In this document: positions 35,607 to 46,012 of the stretch, piece by piece
How the letters are laid out: each line of letters opens with the position of its first letter
How positions within the stretch are numbered: the first letter of the stretch is position 1
Assembly: GCA_027604505.1 (NCBI GenBank)
Contig: JADIIX010000060.1
Span: 62,001-126,000 of the forward strand
Length of the DNA stretch: 64,000 bases
Reading direction: 5' to 3'
Source of the DNA: Gonapodya sp. JEL0774
Lineage: Eukaryota > Monoblepharomycota > Monoblepharidomycetes > Monoblepharidales > Gonapodyaceae
Position numbers and translations under genes: made by a program
Notes under the pieces: generated by a model
What the model saw: only the letters and a program-made list of their open reading frames with translations
Database searches by the model: none
Told to the model about the DNA's origin: nothing

Positions 35607-38312
35607 TCACAGCCTCCCATCACTCTCCTTCCCTCCCTCCACAATCTGCATCAAAAAAAGGGGGAGGAAATGCGCATGTAACCGTGCTTCCCTTTCCAAC
35701 ACCCCACGCGACCGCCCCACCACCACCACCCACCTCGAACGTCTCCGCAAACACCGCGGCCACCTCCTGGACAACGTCCTGGGTCATGACGCCGCGACCA
35801 CGCCGGGAAAACGCCGCACGGGAGCACAGACGGGTCAGGTGGCATGCGGACCAGGCCGCGAGAACGGTCGGGGGGATATCGGTCTGGGGTGGCGGGCTGG
35901 ACGGTGGACGGGCGTGCGGGGGTGTGGGGGTGTGGGGGTGTGGGGGGGAGACCCAAGACCCGGTGAGCTTAGTGCGGGGAAGCACCACCAGTCTCCAAAC
36001 CAAATAATAATAACAAAAAAAACAACAACAACAACAACAACAACAAAAATCCCAAAAGAAATGTAAAGAAAAAATAATTGAACCCACCCATACGCCCCCG
36101 CCCCCGCCTGCACGGCCCAGGCCAGAAACGCCGCCACGGCGCCTGAGAGGACGTCGCCCTGGCCGCCACAGCGGCGAGGGGAGCCCGGAGTTGAGCAGTG
36201 GAGGACTTGGGGGGGCGGGGGAAGGGGGGGATTGTGTGGAAGGATCACGTTCGTCACTTTACGCAAACGAGGTACGTTCGAGGACCCGCATCCGTTCCCA
36301 TATCTCAAACCACCCCGCTTCCTTCTTTCACCTTCCCAACACGCCCCCGCCACGCCGCCGGATCCACCCAACCCCAACCCCAGCAGCCCCCCCAACCCAC
36401 CTACATCCCCGTCCGTCACCACGTCCACGGCGCCCTTCTGGACCACGGTGACGCCGCCGAGGGCGCGGGCGAGGAGGACGGCTTTGGTGGAGGTTGGTGT
36501 CGCTGTGGAGGGTGGGGGTGGCTCGAGGGAGGTGGTGGACGTGGTGGTGGGGAGGGGTGCGTCGGTGGGGATGTTCTGAGGGGTAGGGGAAGGGAAGGTA
36601 GGGGATGGGGTATGCGCGTGAGGGACGGGGGAGGGCATGGCGAGGGGTTGAAACCTCGGACACCGGTTGACACCTGCACGGGCGCGTCCATCCGTGCTCC
36701 GTCCCACGCCCCGGTCCGCGTTCCACCGCCACCACCGCCCGCCCCCACCTCCAACCCACCATCTTCCCACACAATCTCTCAAACTCGGCCTTATTCGGCG
36801 TCACCACACACCTCGGGTACCCCCTGACCACCTCCGGCTCCTCCACAACCACCCCCAGTCCGTCCGCGTCGACCACCAAGTGTGTTCCCGCTTTTCGGGC
36901 CTCGGTCAGGGCCAGGCGGGCCGTGTGGAGCATGGACGGGTCCCGGGAGAGGCCAGGACCGACGACGAGGACGTGCAGGCGGGGGAAAAAGGTGAGGAAG
37001 GGGGGGGGGGGGGGGGGAAGGGGGGGAGGGGTGTCGGTGGAGGAGGTGGAGAGGAGGCAGGGGTGGACGATGAGGTCGGGGGAGTAGGACTTGGGGAGGG
37101 TGGGGCGGGTTTGGTGGAGGAGGGTGGGAGGAGGGGGGATGGGCAGAGAGAGGTGAGGGATGTGACATTCCACCACGCGAGCGCAGGGGTACAAAGCATG
37201 TCCACCAAATGTCCCACCCCACCTCCCACCTCCCGTCACCTGACCGCGGCGTTCAGCGTTCCATCCCCGGTCCCCGCCATATCTCCCACCCGTCCCTGTC
37301 CCTGTCCGACGGCCACTCTCGAGCCCACCTGTCCACGTCCCCGTCCCCGTCCAACGGCCACGCTCGGGTCCACCCTACCCTTATCGGGTCCGTTCCGCCT
37401 CTGCCCGCTCCTCATCTGTACCGCACCGGAACAAGTTGGGTGGGGTGACCCCCACCCGGTCCCGCTGCCATCCCACAACTGCACCCCACACCTACACACT
37501 ACACATTCCCAACACACGCCAACGTACCTTGATAGGCCCCCCGGCTGTCTTTTCGCAGAAGATGTGGCAGAGGTCGGCGCCCTGGGGGTGAGGGGGTAGG
37601 ATGGTTGGGTGGTGAGGGGGTGGGTGAGTGGGGGTAGGGGGTTGGAGTGTGGATTGTGGGATGGCGGGGATCGGAAACGTCACGGTTGACGAGTCTGGGT
37701 GTTCCACTTTGGTACATGACGGGTCCCCAGTGGCACATTAATCGTCCCAACGTGCAACTCACACCCTCCTACTCCCACCCGCCGAAGCCCCCACCCCTTA
37801 CTTGCTTGGCAGCTCCAACCCGATAGTATGACGCTCTACTATGGTACGAGGTGTACGTACCATCCTCAGGCACGTTATGCCAGCGAAGAAGGGAGCGCCG
37901 GTGTACCTGTGGGCAAGAGTGGACCCATAAGGATTGAATTGCGATTTTTGTGCAATGGAGAGAGTCTCGACGGTGAAACACGCCCGTCTTCACCCGATCC
38001 CTTGGCCAGCCCCCCACCCCCCAGAACGCACTCTTCACTTCCGCCGACGATGCCGATCCTGCCTAGGACATTCCAGATATTTAACGCCGGATTCGGATGA
38101 ACAAATTTTTGTATTTTCGGAATGGTTATGGGGATAAAGGAGTAACAAGGAAATCAGAAACAGGGGGAAAGAAGGAGGGAGAGCGTGGAGAGCGGGAGTG
38201 GGGACAGACCAGACTGGCCCTTGTGGAGTGAGTTGGAGTTGAGCGGGGGAATCGATTTGCGGATTGATGCGATGAGCTGTGTGGGTGGGAGCGAAGAAGG
38301 CGAACGCGGCAT
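35607..38312 (-). CDS. NAXD: ATP-dependent NAD(P)H-hydrate dehydratase
   Basis: Repairs hydrated NAD(P)H by ATP-driven dehydration. Minus-strand exons: 38312-38210, 38062-38032, 37906-37861, 37581-37528, 37089-36760, then less certain ones to 35607. Blocks in order: QLIASIRKSIPPLNSNSLHK, GQSG/RIGIVGGSEE/YTGAPFFAGI, GADLCHIFCEKTAGGPIK, SYSPDLIVHPCLL, RLHVLVVGPGLSRD, HLVVDADGLGV, RCVVTPNKAEFERLCGKM, VTVVQKGAVDVV, SPRRCGGQGDVLSGAVAAF, ACHLTRLCSRAAFSRRG, QDVVQEVAAVFAETFE. These are the ribokinase-like fold motifs of the CARKD/YjeF C-terminal family, including the catalytic GGQGD loop. The final exon (IVEGGKESDGRL) follows a strong T-rich GATGCAG acceptor. The start at 38312 is the ATG nearest the conserved block; 38420 is an alternative. 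An (AAC)n tract lies in an intron and an 18-G run in coding sequence. Confidence 0.9.
36018..36047. repeat. (AAC)n microsatellite in a NAXD intron
   Basis: About nine AAC units on the plus strand, inside the intron that precedes the conserved ACHLTRLC exon. Confidence 0.8.
37000..37017. repeat. 18-base G homopolymer within NAXD coding sequence
   Basis: Eighteen consecutive G (plus strand) code part of a polyproline loop on the minus strand, directly before the LTFFPRLHVLVVGPG block. Length errors here would shift the frame. Confidence 0.85.
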
Positions 38313-38640
38313 CGGTCTGGTTTGGTCTGGTGAGTTGTGATGACTGTGTGTCGGTGCTGCTTTTGATTTATGCACCCTGCGTGGATTCGCAAATCTCCCC
38401 CCAACCTCATATATCTGCATATCATCTTAATATGCTAATATGTCCGTATCCTGTGTCTTGACCATATCCGTCCGTCAAAGCAATCAGGTGTCGGTTTCCC
38501 TCCCCCCATCCCCCGTCCGAAGAGAGCAATATTGGTTTCAAGCTGTCTGTCTGCATCATCTCATTGTCAACAAAATGATACCTCACTGTCACTTGATCAC
38601 TTCAGTCCATCTAGATATTTGATTTGCCATGGGTGTAGCT
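37850..38640. repeat. Segmental duplication, copy 1 (5' part of NAXD)
   Basis: The three first NAXD exons, their introns and upstream DNA resemble 41850-42605 in the same order and orientation, with many substitutions. Shared landmarks are the LLASI/LIASI exon, the GRIGIVGGSEE exon, the YTGAPFF exon and an upstream AGATATTTGATTTG block. Confidence 0.75.
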
Positions 38641-40849
38641 TCTTATTTTGATTGCGTGTTGCCTTGCTTTGGCAAGCCCCGAGGTGAGTGAAGCGAGCGA
38701 GGGTGAAGCTGTCAGCCTGGACCACCACACGGAATGAAAGAGATGAGAATATACCGGGGACAAATTGGGTTCGTGATCTTTTCAAGATTTGACCTGGGGG
38801 AGGGAGGGGTAATGGCAAGCTGCAAGAGCAGGGATCAAGGATTAAGGGGGATGGCAGCAGATGTGACGGCTTGCCACAGGCATTACTAGCAGTGATATCC
38901 AGACTCTTGCAATAAACTTTCATTAGTCTTCCAGCTCCTGCCCTCGGTCCTCCTTTTGTGCTTTGATTTGTCTGAGTAGGTTGATCCAACGTTGCATACC
39001 CCTGATCTGTGGCCTTGCTGTCCCACTTCACTGTCTCAATTTTGTCCTTTGCGATACCTTGCACATTGTTGTAACAACTACCAAAGCTGTTCTGCACCCA
39101 AGTATATCTCTGATCTGCAGCCATCCTGTACCACTTCACTGCCTCGACCTTGTCCTTCTCCACACCCTGCCCATTTATAGCAAATGTGCAAGCCAATATT
39201 GGTTGGTGCTACCAAAATGGGCATGGTGTGGAGAAGGACTTTTGTAGAGGCTGTGAAGTGGTACAGGAAGGACGTGTATGAGGGAGATGCTCCTGGGCAG
39301 ACTAACCTTGGTGTTTGTGTACCCCTGATCTGCAACCTTCCTGTACCACTTCACTACCTCAATTTAGTCCTTTGCCACACCTGGCTCATTGTTGTAACAA
39401 TAATGAGGAAAGTCCATAACTGATTGCTGGAGAACTTTTTTTGAGTCAAAATTTGCACACTCCAAAATCTCCCATAACTCCTGGGCCGTTGCCATCAACA
39501 AGAAGATTCTGGGGCTTGAGGTCAGCCATCGGCATGAACAATTCCCAGTTTGCAGGTACTTGATACCTCGAGCAAAAATCCAGAAGCTACGTGGGAGACT
39601 GAGAGCAAGTGTCAGTGGAGATAACGCAAAATCAGGCAGAAACTTACGAGCTTCACTGCCTTGTGGTCTCGAACTTGCGTGTTCAAAAAGCGTTCGTGTC
39701 GAAGATAGAGGTGAACGTCTCCATTCTCGAGGATGGGACACGCAAAGACCAGTGGATGAGCTGTTCTGGCAATGCGATGCAGATTGCGACGACGACAAAG
39801 AGATGCGTCGCGGTGTGGAAACCCTGGCCCAAATGTGTAAGTGAAACAGGGTACGAAGGAGACTCACCTCTCCATCATAGCCATGGACACATTTGGACGT
39901 TTTGACTGCTTCAGGTAAGTAGCCGAGCCAGAGTCACTTACAAACCGTCACGAATCCCGCTTCACCTAAGAGATTCGTCGGGTCCTTTGTGATGTCCTTC
40001 GCTTAAATCTCCCACAAAGGCAGAAGCTTAGCGACCCTCCATGGCTTGGAAGCGTTCCAATTCATCAAACTGCCCATTCTGCGCCTCGTTCTCTTGAGTA
40101 TTCCTTTGGACTTTCAGGAGTATATTCCCCGGATGAACAAGAGTTGTGAAGGAAGCAAGTTCCTGCGCGGGAGCATCACCGTTTGGTACGTGTTTGCCAG
40201 CGGATGCGAGAGTGGTGCCCCCATCGGTTGATGGTGATGCTGTCCCAAGGGAGTCTTGAGTTGGAGTGGTGTGAGGCAGACATCGGCCACAGATTTTTGA
40301 GGAGGAGGGCTGTGAGACCTGAAACAGGATGAGAAGCAGAGCATGGCTGGCTCCACAGAGCATCTCGTTGTGGGGTGGTTGTAATAAAATAAAGAGTGCA
40401 GGTTCTCGGGACACACGTCAAAAACTTTGTTTTTGCAAGCACGCCATCCTCGTCTAAAATGGAAGCAATTATTAGGATTCGAGAGCTGCATAACATCAAG
40501 AAAGATGAAAGGAATGGTCCAATCGGCCACATGAGTGCCTTTTGGTCCTCCGTGTTCGTTGGTGACCCTAAGCGAACAAGACGCCAACACTGCAACACTG
40601 CTACACGGCAGACATTCAGTTGTATAGCTTAAGTGTGGGTAATGTCGCAGTGTTGCACTGTCGAGAACGGAGAAGGAACATAAGGATGAAGGCAAGGATG
40701 TGCACACTACACCAACTCGAAGCGGCATTCCCGCCTCACACACGATTCGAGATCTCCGAGCATGCCAGCAAAAACTCTTCAAGCCAGTTCACGATGTTTT
40801 TGGACGCGCTTGCCATTTCGATCACCACGCTGTTCGAAAATAAAGACAT
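38600..40849 (-). pseudogene. Decayed protein-kinase / Sel1-repeat gene
   Basis: The minus strand from ATG 40849 reads MSLFSNSVVIEMASASKNIV and NWLEEFLLACSEISNRV, a helical N-terminus. After a likely intron it continues QHCDITHT, a TAA stop, then AIQLNVCRVAVLQCWRLVRL. Near 39.45-39.55 kb it reads MADLKPQNLLVDGNG followed by GVMGDFGVCKF: kinase subdomains VIb-VII with the catalytic HRD changed to MAD (reading LKPQN, GDFG). Farther on come Sel1 units: VEKDKVEAVKWYRMAADQRY near 39.1 kb, and VAKD-stop-IEVVKWYRKVADQGY near 39.35 kb. Sel1-repeat kinases are expanded in several early fungi and protists. Stops, frame changes and a strand switch in the Sel1 part argue for decay. Confidence 0.5.
39078..39420. 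repeat. Sel1-like repeat units on both strands (inverted)
   Basis: Sel1 units read on the minus strand at about 39093-39180 and 39310-39420. A related unit reads on the plus strand at about 39200-39310 (GMVWRRTFVEAVKWYRKDVY). The head-to-head junction is near 39190, where both arms carry a GGTGTGGAGAAGGAC core. Confidence 0.6.
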
Positions 40850-41157
40850 CCTCGCTTTTTGACGCGGACGGCGTCCACGTGATTTTCGTTTGTTTGCATA
40901 CTCGACATCTGCCTCGTGGATTGCTTGTTTAGCTACTGCGTCATGATCGCTTTAGACGAACAACGGGCTGTACCTGACGAATGTATTCTTAAATCATACA
41001 AATGACAGCCGAGACAGAGCCCGACACATAAAGATACACCTATGGGATTGGTCACTGATGCTCCCTAGCAGTTCCGAACAAACAAATGCCCGCTCTCAAA
41101 TAAAGATCATCGATAGACTTGTGATAGATGCTTCGAGGTCCTTGATCCTCGCGTTGA

Positions 41158-41364
41158 CTAGGGTCGGAGATCATTTGAGGTGAAAGGGAAAGCTGTTGTG
41201 CTATTGTCAATGTTGCCGACATGGTTGAGCTGACCCTCTATGATGGTGAGGCGAGTGCATAAGTCAGTAAGCACAGTGACAACTGGATGCACAGACCCGA
41301 AAGTTGTCTCAGTGGCTGGGAGAGACGGGTCCGACTGCAGAATGTTACTGAAATCAAGGTCCAT
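41158..41364 (-). CDS. Small hypothetical protein (68 aa), uncertain
   Basis: ATG 41364 to TAG 41158 on the minus strand: MDLDFSNILQSDPSLP, then TVLTDLCTRLTIIEGQLNHV, and the end FTSNDLRP. The middle has a heptad-like pattern, possibly a short coiled coil. It has no family match and could be the last exon of a lost gene, as it lies in a repeat-rich decayed patch. Confidence 0.25.
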   Translation of the reverse strand: MDLDFSNILQSDPSLPATETTFGSVHPVVTVLTDLCTRLTIIEGQLNHVGNIDNSTTAFPFTSNDLRP

Positions 41365-41395
41365 TGCCAAAGATGGGTCGTAGTGGGTGAGACGG

Positions 41396-41610
41396 GTTTT
41401 CGTTGTATCCTCCGTTCCCCGTAACCGACCCCCTCCCACCCAGCGCCCCCTGGAAGAGTTTCTCCGTATCCTCCGTTCCCCCCGTAACCATTCCCCCCCA
41501 CCCCACCCTCCTGTACTGCACGTCACGTCACTAGTCCCCAGTCCCCCAGTGTCCCAGTGTCCCAGTGCGCCAGTCCACCAGTCCACCACTCGGCCAGTCC
41601 ACCATTCGAC
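41396..41610. repeat. Degenerate direct and tandem repeats
   Basis: GTATCCTCCGTTCCCC followed by CGTAACC occurs twice (about 41405 and 41467). From about 41535 to 41605 runs a degenerate 10-mer array of the form CCCAGTGTCC / CCAGTCCACC. Confidence 0.6.
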
Positions 41611-41849
41611 GTGTCCCGCACGACAAGCGCCACGGCCCAAAGTCCGATACATGAGGACACGACACGTAAGCGACTCGAGGTGTGCCACTGTCGCACATGC
41701 CCCACTCAACGTGTCCACAGTGCACGAGTGCACGACACGACACGAATGGTGCTCCCACCACACGCCCCGTCATCCCCCTTCCCGCCCACCCACCCCCACC
41801 ACCCGCCCAAGCCTCGCCAACTGTCACTCGACACTACGAGGGTTCGGCG

Positions 41850-42347
41850 TCTACGTACCATAATCAGGCCCGTTATGCCCGTGAAGAAGGGTGCGTCGGT
41901 GTAACTGTGGTGGGTGGGACCCATGGGGTTCATGATTTGTGTGAGGAAGAGTCTTGACGGGGAACGCGTCTGCCGTCATCGCGCCCCCGGTCCCCCTCTC
42001 CCCCATCCCTTCCCCCACCGGCCCATCTCCCCTCAACACCCCATCCCCACGGCCAACGCACTCTTCACTGCCGCCGACGATGCCGATCCGGCATATTACA
42101 TTTCCACATATTTCAAGTCGGATTCCGATGATCAAGTGCGGATTCTGTTTTTTATTCGAAATTGCGAGGGGGATGAAAGAGTATGAGGGGAGTGAGAAAC
42201 AGGGGCATTTCGGGAGAGAGGGGAGTGGGGCTGGTTGGACGGACCGGACTCTCCCTTGTGTAGGGAATGTGAGTTGAGCGGGGGAATAGATTTGCCGATG
42301 GATGCGAGCAGTTGTGCCGGTGTCCGTGAAAGAGGGGAAGAAGCCAT
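41850..42347 (-). pseudogene. Truncated NAXD duplicate
   Basis: The minus strand holds MASSPLSRTPAQLLASIGKS and IPPLNSHSLHKGESG, then RIGIVGGSEE, then YTDAPFFTGITGLIM, matching the first three NAXD exons of 38312-37861. The acceptor before RIGIVGG, TAG/GC in the intact gene, is TAT/GC here, so exon 2 cannot be spliced the same way. After the third exon no further NAXD exon (GADLCHIF, VVGPG, GGQGD) follows. It is a 5' partial copy about 4 kb from its parent, unlikely to make an enzyme. Confidence 0.7.
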
Positions 42348-42765
42348 ATGCGGTTTGGGCTGACGGTCCCTGTGTCGCTGAGACACGTTGGACTGTGCGT
42401 GTATTCGCAAAACTCACATCAATCTGTGAAGACCGTTTCTGTCGTTACTATGTCTCCGATCAATCTTCCGATTCCCCATCCGAACGAGCAACTGTGCTTT
42501 CAACCGTTCCACATCTCCCTCTCGTCAACCACATATTACATAGATACCTCGGTGTAAACATGTCAGGCCATGGAGATATTTGATTTGTCGTGGGAGCATC
42601 TCCTTCTTTTGAATGGTTTATTGCCTTTATTTCGCGGGGCATGCAGATCTCGTGAAAGTGGCGTGGCGTCGAAGAGTCTATTGAGGGCTCGTCTCCTCAT
42701 CATATGTCAACCTCGAGTCACTGTTGAGCTCGTAATAAATCTTCTAGCTTCTTCACAAGCTACCT
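42348..42765. other. Spacer with the end of the duplication
   Basis: Includes the upstream limit of the NAXD duplicate near 42605 and the 3' flank of the membrane-protein gene. No gene seen. Confidence 0.4.
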
Positions 42766-43959
42766 CTAGGATTTGATACGATATCCAGCAATAAAGACGA
42801 TCAGTCCTTTGAACGATGTTCGTCGCATGTAAACAAACGTGTACACCAGGGCCGTGGCAACAATAATCGACACGAAAACCCAGTTGTAGATTTTGGTAAC
42901 GATGAGGAGCTACGTACAACGGCAACGTGGAGTTCAACTCAAGAGACCCCAAGAGTATCCAGAATTTCAAATGTCCAGAAACAACTCACCGTGTCAATGT
43001 CCAGTGATGTTGCAAGGATGATAATGATGAGACCTATGCATTGTACGAGCAAAGATACACCGACGAATACCGTCTGGCCAAGCAGAAAAAAAGATTGGAT
43101 TATCAGCAAAAGTAATTTCCCCCCATAACCCATTGGGCTCTTCCCCCTTCAGTGACTCACCAGAAGTTTACAATCACGCCGCAGCGCAGCGCTCTCTCTG
43201 TAAAAGAGAGCAAAATAGTCCGGATCCGGGCTGGGAAAGTGGTATTCAACAGCGGGAAGATTCGGATCCGACGACGTCGCAAGTGTTTCGGTGGATTCGT
43301 GGTCCGGGCTCCTCAGCAGCGCCGAGGCAGGAAGGGTCGCAGCGACTGTCTTGAGTCGGTCGACTGGTATTTCTCCGCGAAACAAGGTGTAAGCCAGAGG
43401 GTCCATCCACGGCCCGAGGGTGAATAGAAAGAGGGCGGCGATGCATCCGGTGGTCACGCCGTTGTCGAGAAGGACGAGCCGAGGGTTGTCGGTAACGAGA
43501 CCGATGATGGCAGAAGCGACAAACGATATGAACAGCTGGATTGAGTTGAGGTGAAGGATGGTGACGGGTCAAGGAAAGAGCGAATGTTCGTTGTGTTTGC
43601 ATCACTCACGATGATCAGAATGTAGTCTGTTTTGCGATACCAGACCTGCTTGAATATAGAGCGAAGGAGCGGAGGAACACCCGAGATGATGAGGGCAACC
43701 GAATTGCTGACATAGCTCTAAATGGCACCATTATTGAAAGATTGAACGAAGAACGGTGAATTTCACTCGACACTGCCACCGATCATCATCAACGGTATAT
43801 GTAATAGCCACGGCGACCGATTCGCACCCTCAGGATATAATAAAGAGCGAGCGGAACTGCGACGTCGAAGGCAATCTCCAGGAGCTTGAAGTACAGCGAG
43901 TTGGTTCGCTTGTACCATGGGACGGTGGGGGTGGGGGTGTGAGAGGCGTTCCCTGGCAT
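42766..43959 (-). CDS. Multi-pass membrane protein, VC0807/septation-protein-A-like
   Basis: Exons from ATG 43959: MPGNASHTPTPTVPWYKRTN, LYFKLLEIAFDVAVPLALYY, ILRVRIG.., then SYVSNSVALIISGVPPLLRS, IFKQVWYRKTDYILII, LFISFVASAIIGLVTDNPRL, VLLDNGVTTGCIAALFLFTL. Later exons: TVFVGVSLLVQCIGLIIIIL and LLIVTKIYNWVFVSIIVATA, ending AGYRIKS. About seven hydrophobic helices. The layout (short N-terminus, PLALYYILR, VPPLLRSI, a DNPRLVLL.N.VTTG turn) resembles bacterial and fungal VC0807-family integral membrane proteins of unknown function. The first donor (GTTGAT) is weak. A substrate cannot be assigned. Confidence 0.7.
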
Positions 43960-44476
43960 AATCGTTGATGCACCCTGGATTATATGAATCAGTATGGTAC
44001 AACCAGCGTTGGTTCGCGAGATGGCTTTATATAGGGTTCACTTGAGATCGTATAAAGTTAGTTGAGGAGTCCAAGGGAGGCTTGTGTTTGCGGGACCTCC
44101 CTTACCCTCCTGAAGTTTGCTTGCGAGCGGAGGGCCCCAGCCGGAAGAATACTGTTTCTTCCGACCCACCACGAAAATGCATCCATACATATCTTGTCAC
44201 AGAGCTGGGTGTAATCCAAATGTAAATGTCAATCCTTTGTGCGAGATTCCCACACGAGAGCTCTTAGTTATTTTTGATTTTTGCGCATATGTCCGCACCA
44301 CTCTGAGGCAGTGATTTGCATAATGATTGATGAAACTACAAAAAGGAAAATAATGTGCATCGTGCATTACAAAACATTGGCAAGGTATTGCATCATCGTG
44401 GCTCCCTCGTTCTCGCACTTCACATCATGCAGTCAGTGAACAGCTCCCGTGTTCGCTTTTCATCTCCTTCCAGCAT
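43960..44476. other. Intergenic, no gene seen
   Basis: Spacer between the 5' end of the membrane-protein gene and the 3' end of TFIIB, both on the minus strand. Short frames only. Confidence 0.45.
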
Positions 44477-46012
44477 CTACTGCTGCAGGCTCGCACGGTT
44501 GTCACAAAGAATACGGTACGCAGTGTTGACTGTCGATTCCGCACAGCCGCACAGCTGAGAGGTCGGGATGACGAATAAACAAAATTCGAATAACCCAATG
44601 GTGAGCAATCAGTTGTGCACGCATGACGTGCTTGCCACTTCCCCCGATGTGGCAAAAAGGTGCTGCTGTGGCAGCCCTGGGCTCGATACCCAAAAAGAAG
44701 AGTTCAAATTTGTTCACCTACTTTTGCAATATGATGGGCGGATCTCCTCTCCGAAGAGCTCGACGACCAAGAGCACGCGGCGTAGACACAAGCAGCGACG
44801 ATTGTCTTGAGATGCCTTCCGGTGAGAAGTTCCTGGCGTTTCACTTGCACCGCGAGATCGGACGCAATTTTGGCGATTCGGAACTTGAGGCCGAGCTGGT
44901 TGACAATCGATCCGATGTGGTTGCTCAGTTCAGAACCCGTGTCCACACTGGTGTATGCGCTTTTTTCGTGGTCTGGTTTGCTGGTGGTGCGGATGGCACG
45001 GACAGTCTGTGATTGAAAAGGCAACGTAACCGAGACCGCCACCGATAAGCCAGATATGAGCAAAGATCACAGTAAATTTGAGGGAAATTCAACTCACCCT
45101 CGCAATCGATTTGGTGTCTTCGCGAACCAAGGGCGCAACCGCTTCGAGAGGTCTCTTCATGTGATGCATCGAACACGCCATAAAGATGCAAGCTCCGATT
45201 TTAGAAGCCATATTCTGTGCATCACCAATCAAGGCAGTGCCTCAAACCTCTGTGCTTGCTGGCACAAAGACAGCGCAAACACCCCACCTTCCCCTTAATA
45301 CCCTTGAGCGTGGCGCCTTCGTACAAGACCTTTGCACTGTCGGCTACAGCCTGCGGCATGAACATCCTCCCGATAATGGTATCGATGTCCCTGAACGCTT
45401 GGGCATTGCTCCCTTTCATGGTGCCTTGCAGAGTGGTCTGCGCCTTGACGAGCTGCTGCTCGGCGCCTCTCGCAACTGACGAGCTTGCAATGCTCGTGGC
45501 GTCCATGTGATTTGGTCCTTTCATAGGGTTGCTCGGAGCGCCTTGAAAGGACTCGCTCGAGAATGACCAAGAAAGGGCACATGGTCGCCACACTTACCGA
45601 CCCGGGAACGGTCATTACCAGGCTCTTCGGCAAAGTTGCGCCACTCTCCACCACAGTCGAGTAGTCTGTTCACAAGGATTAAGCCTGAGAGGCACATAAC
45701 CGGCCCAGGACGGGTCGCTCCAAGGTCGACTGGAGGCATGAAACGTTAACTTCAGCATTGAGGGCACCTACCACACTCGCATCTGATGTGACCCTCCTTC
45801 CAATCCTCAATGAGCTTTGGCACTTCGTCCATGCAGTACTTGCACTGGAGGCGAACCTGAAGCACCTCTTCTCTCCACGGACGGTTGACCTTGTCTTGGA
45901 GCTGTTCAGCTGCGGCAACCTGCTGGCGGGCCTCATGAAAGGCTTCCCACTGCTGCTGAAGGAAGCTGTCTGACGCCGAGAGAGCGGGGACGGCAGTCAC
46001 TGGAACGGGCAT
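44477..46012 (-). CDS. SUA7: Transcription initiation factor TFIIB
   Basis: Exon 1 (46012-45772) ends with a zinc-ribbon half CKYC..EDWKEGHIRCEC. Exon 2 (from 45684) gives GLILVNRLLDCGGEWRNFAE and EPGNDRSRVG, the B-reader. First cyclin fold: FRDIDTIIGRMFMPQAVADS, AKVLYEGATLKGIKG, KIGACIFMACSMHHMKRPLE. Second fold: NHIGSIVNQLGLKFRIAKIA, VKRQELLTGRHLKTIVAACV, YAACS, RRSAHHIAK/LCGCAESTVNTAYRILCD, ending ASLQQ at TAG 44477-44479. TFIIB bridges TBP-DNA and RNA polymerase II and sets the start site. It has an extended N-terminus (about 55 residues before the ribbon). The ribbon's second Cys pair is C-x-C instead of C-x2-C. The exon-2 acceptor was chosen because it restores CGLIL; another acceptor 51 bases upstream keeps phase but breaks the homology. 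Confidence 0.88.

Noticed and set aside
36231-37599. Plus-strand frames of 115-310 codons opposite NAXD
   Set aside because: Shadows of the NAXD exons and C-rich introns; the minus strand carries conserved enzyme motifs.
44640-44720. A GGGCTCGATACCC stretch that looks like a tRNA T-arm
   Set aside because: No acceptor stem, D-arm or anticodon arm fits around it; it lies in the last intron of TFIIB.
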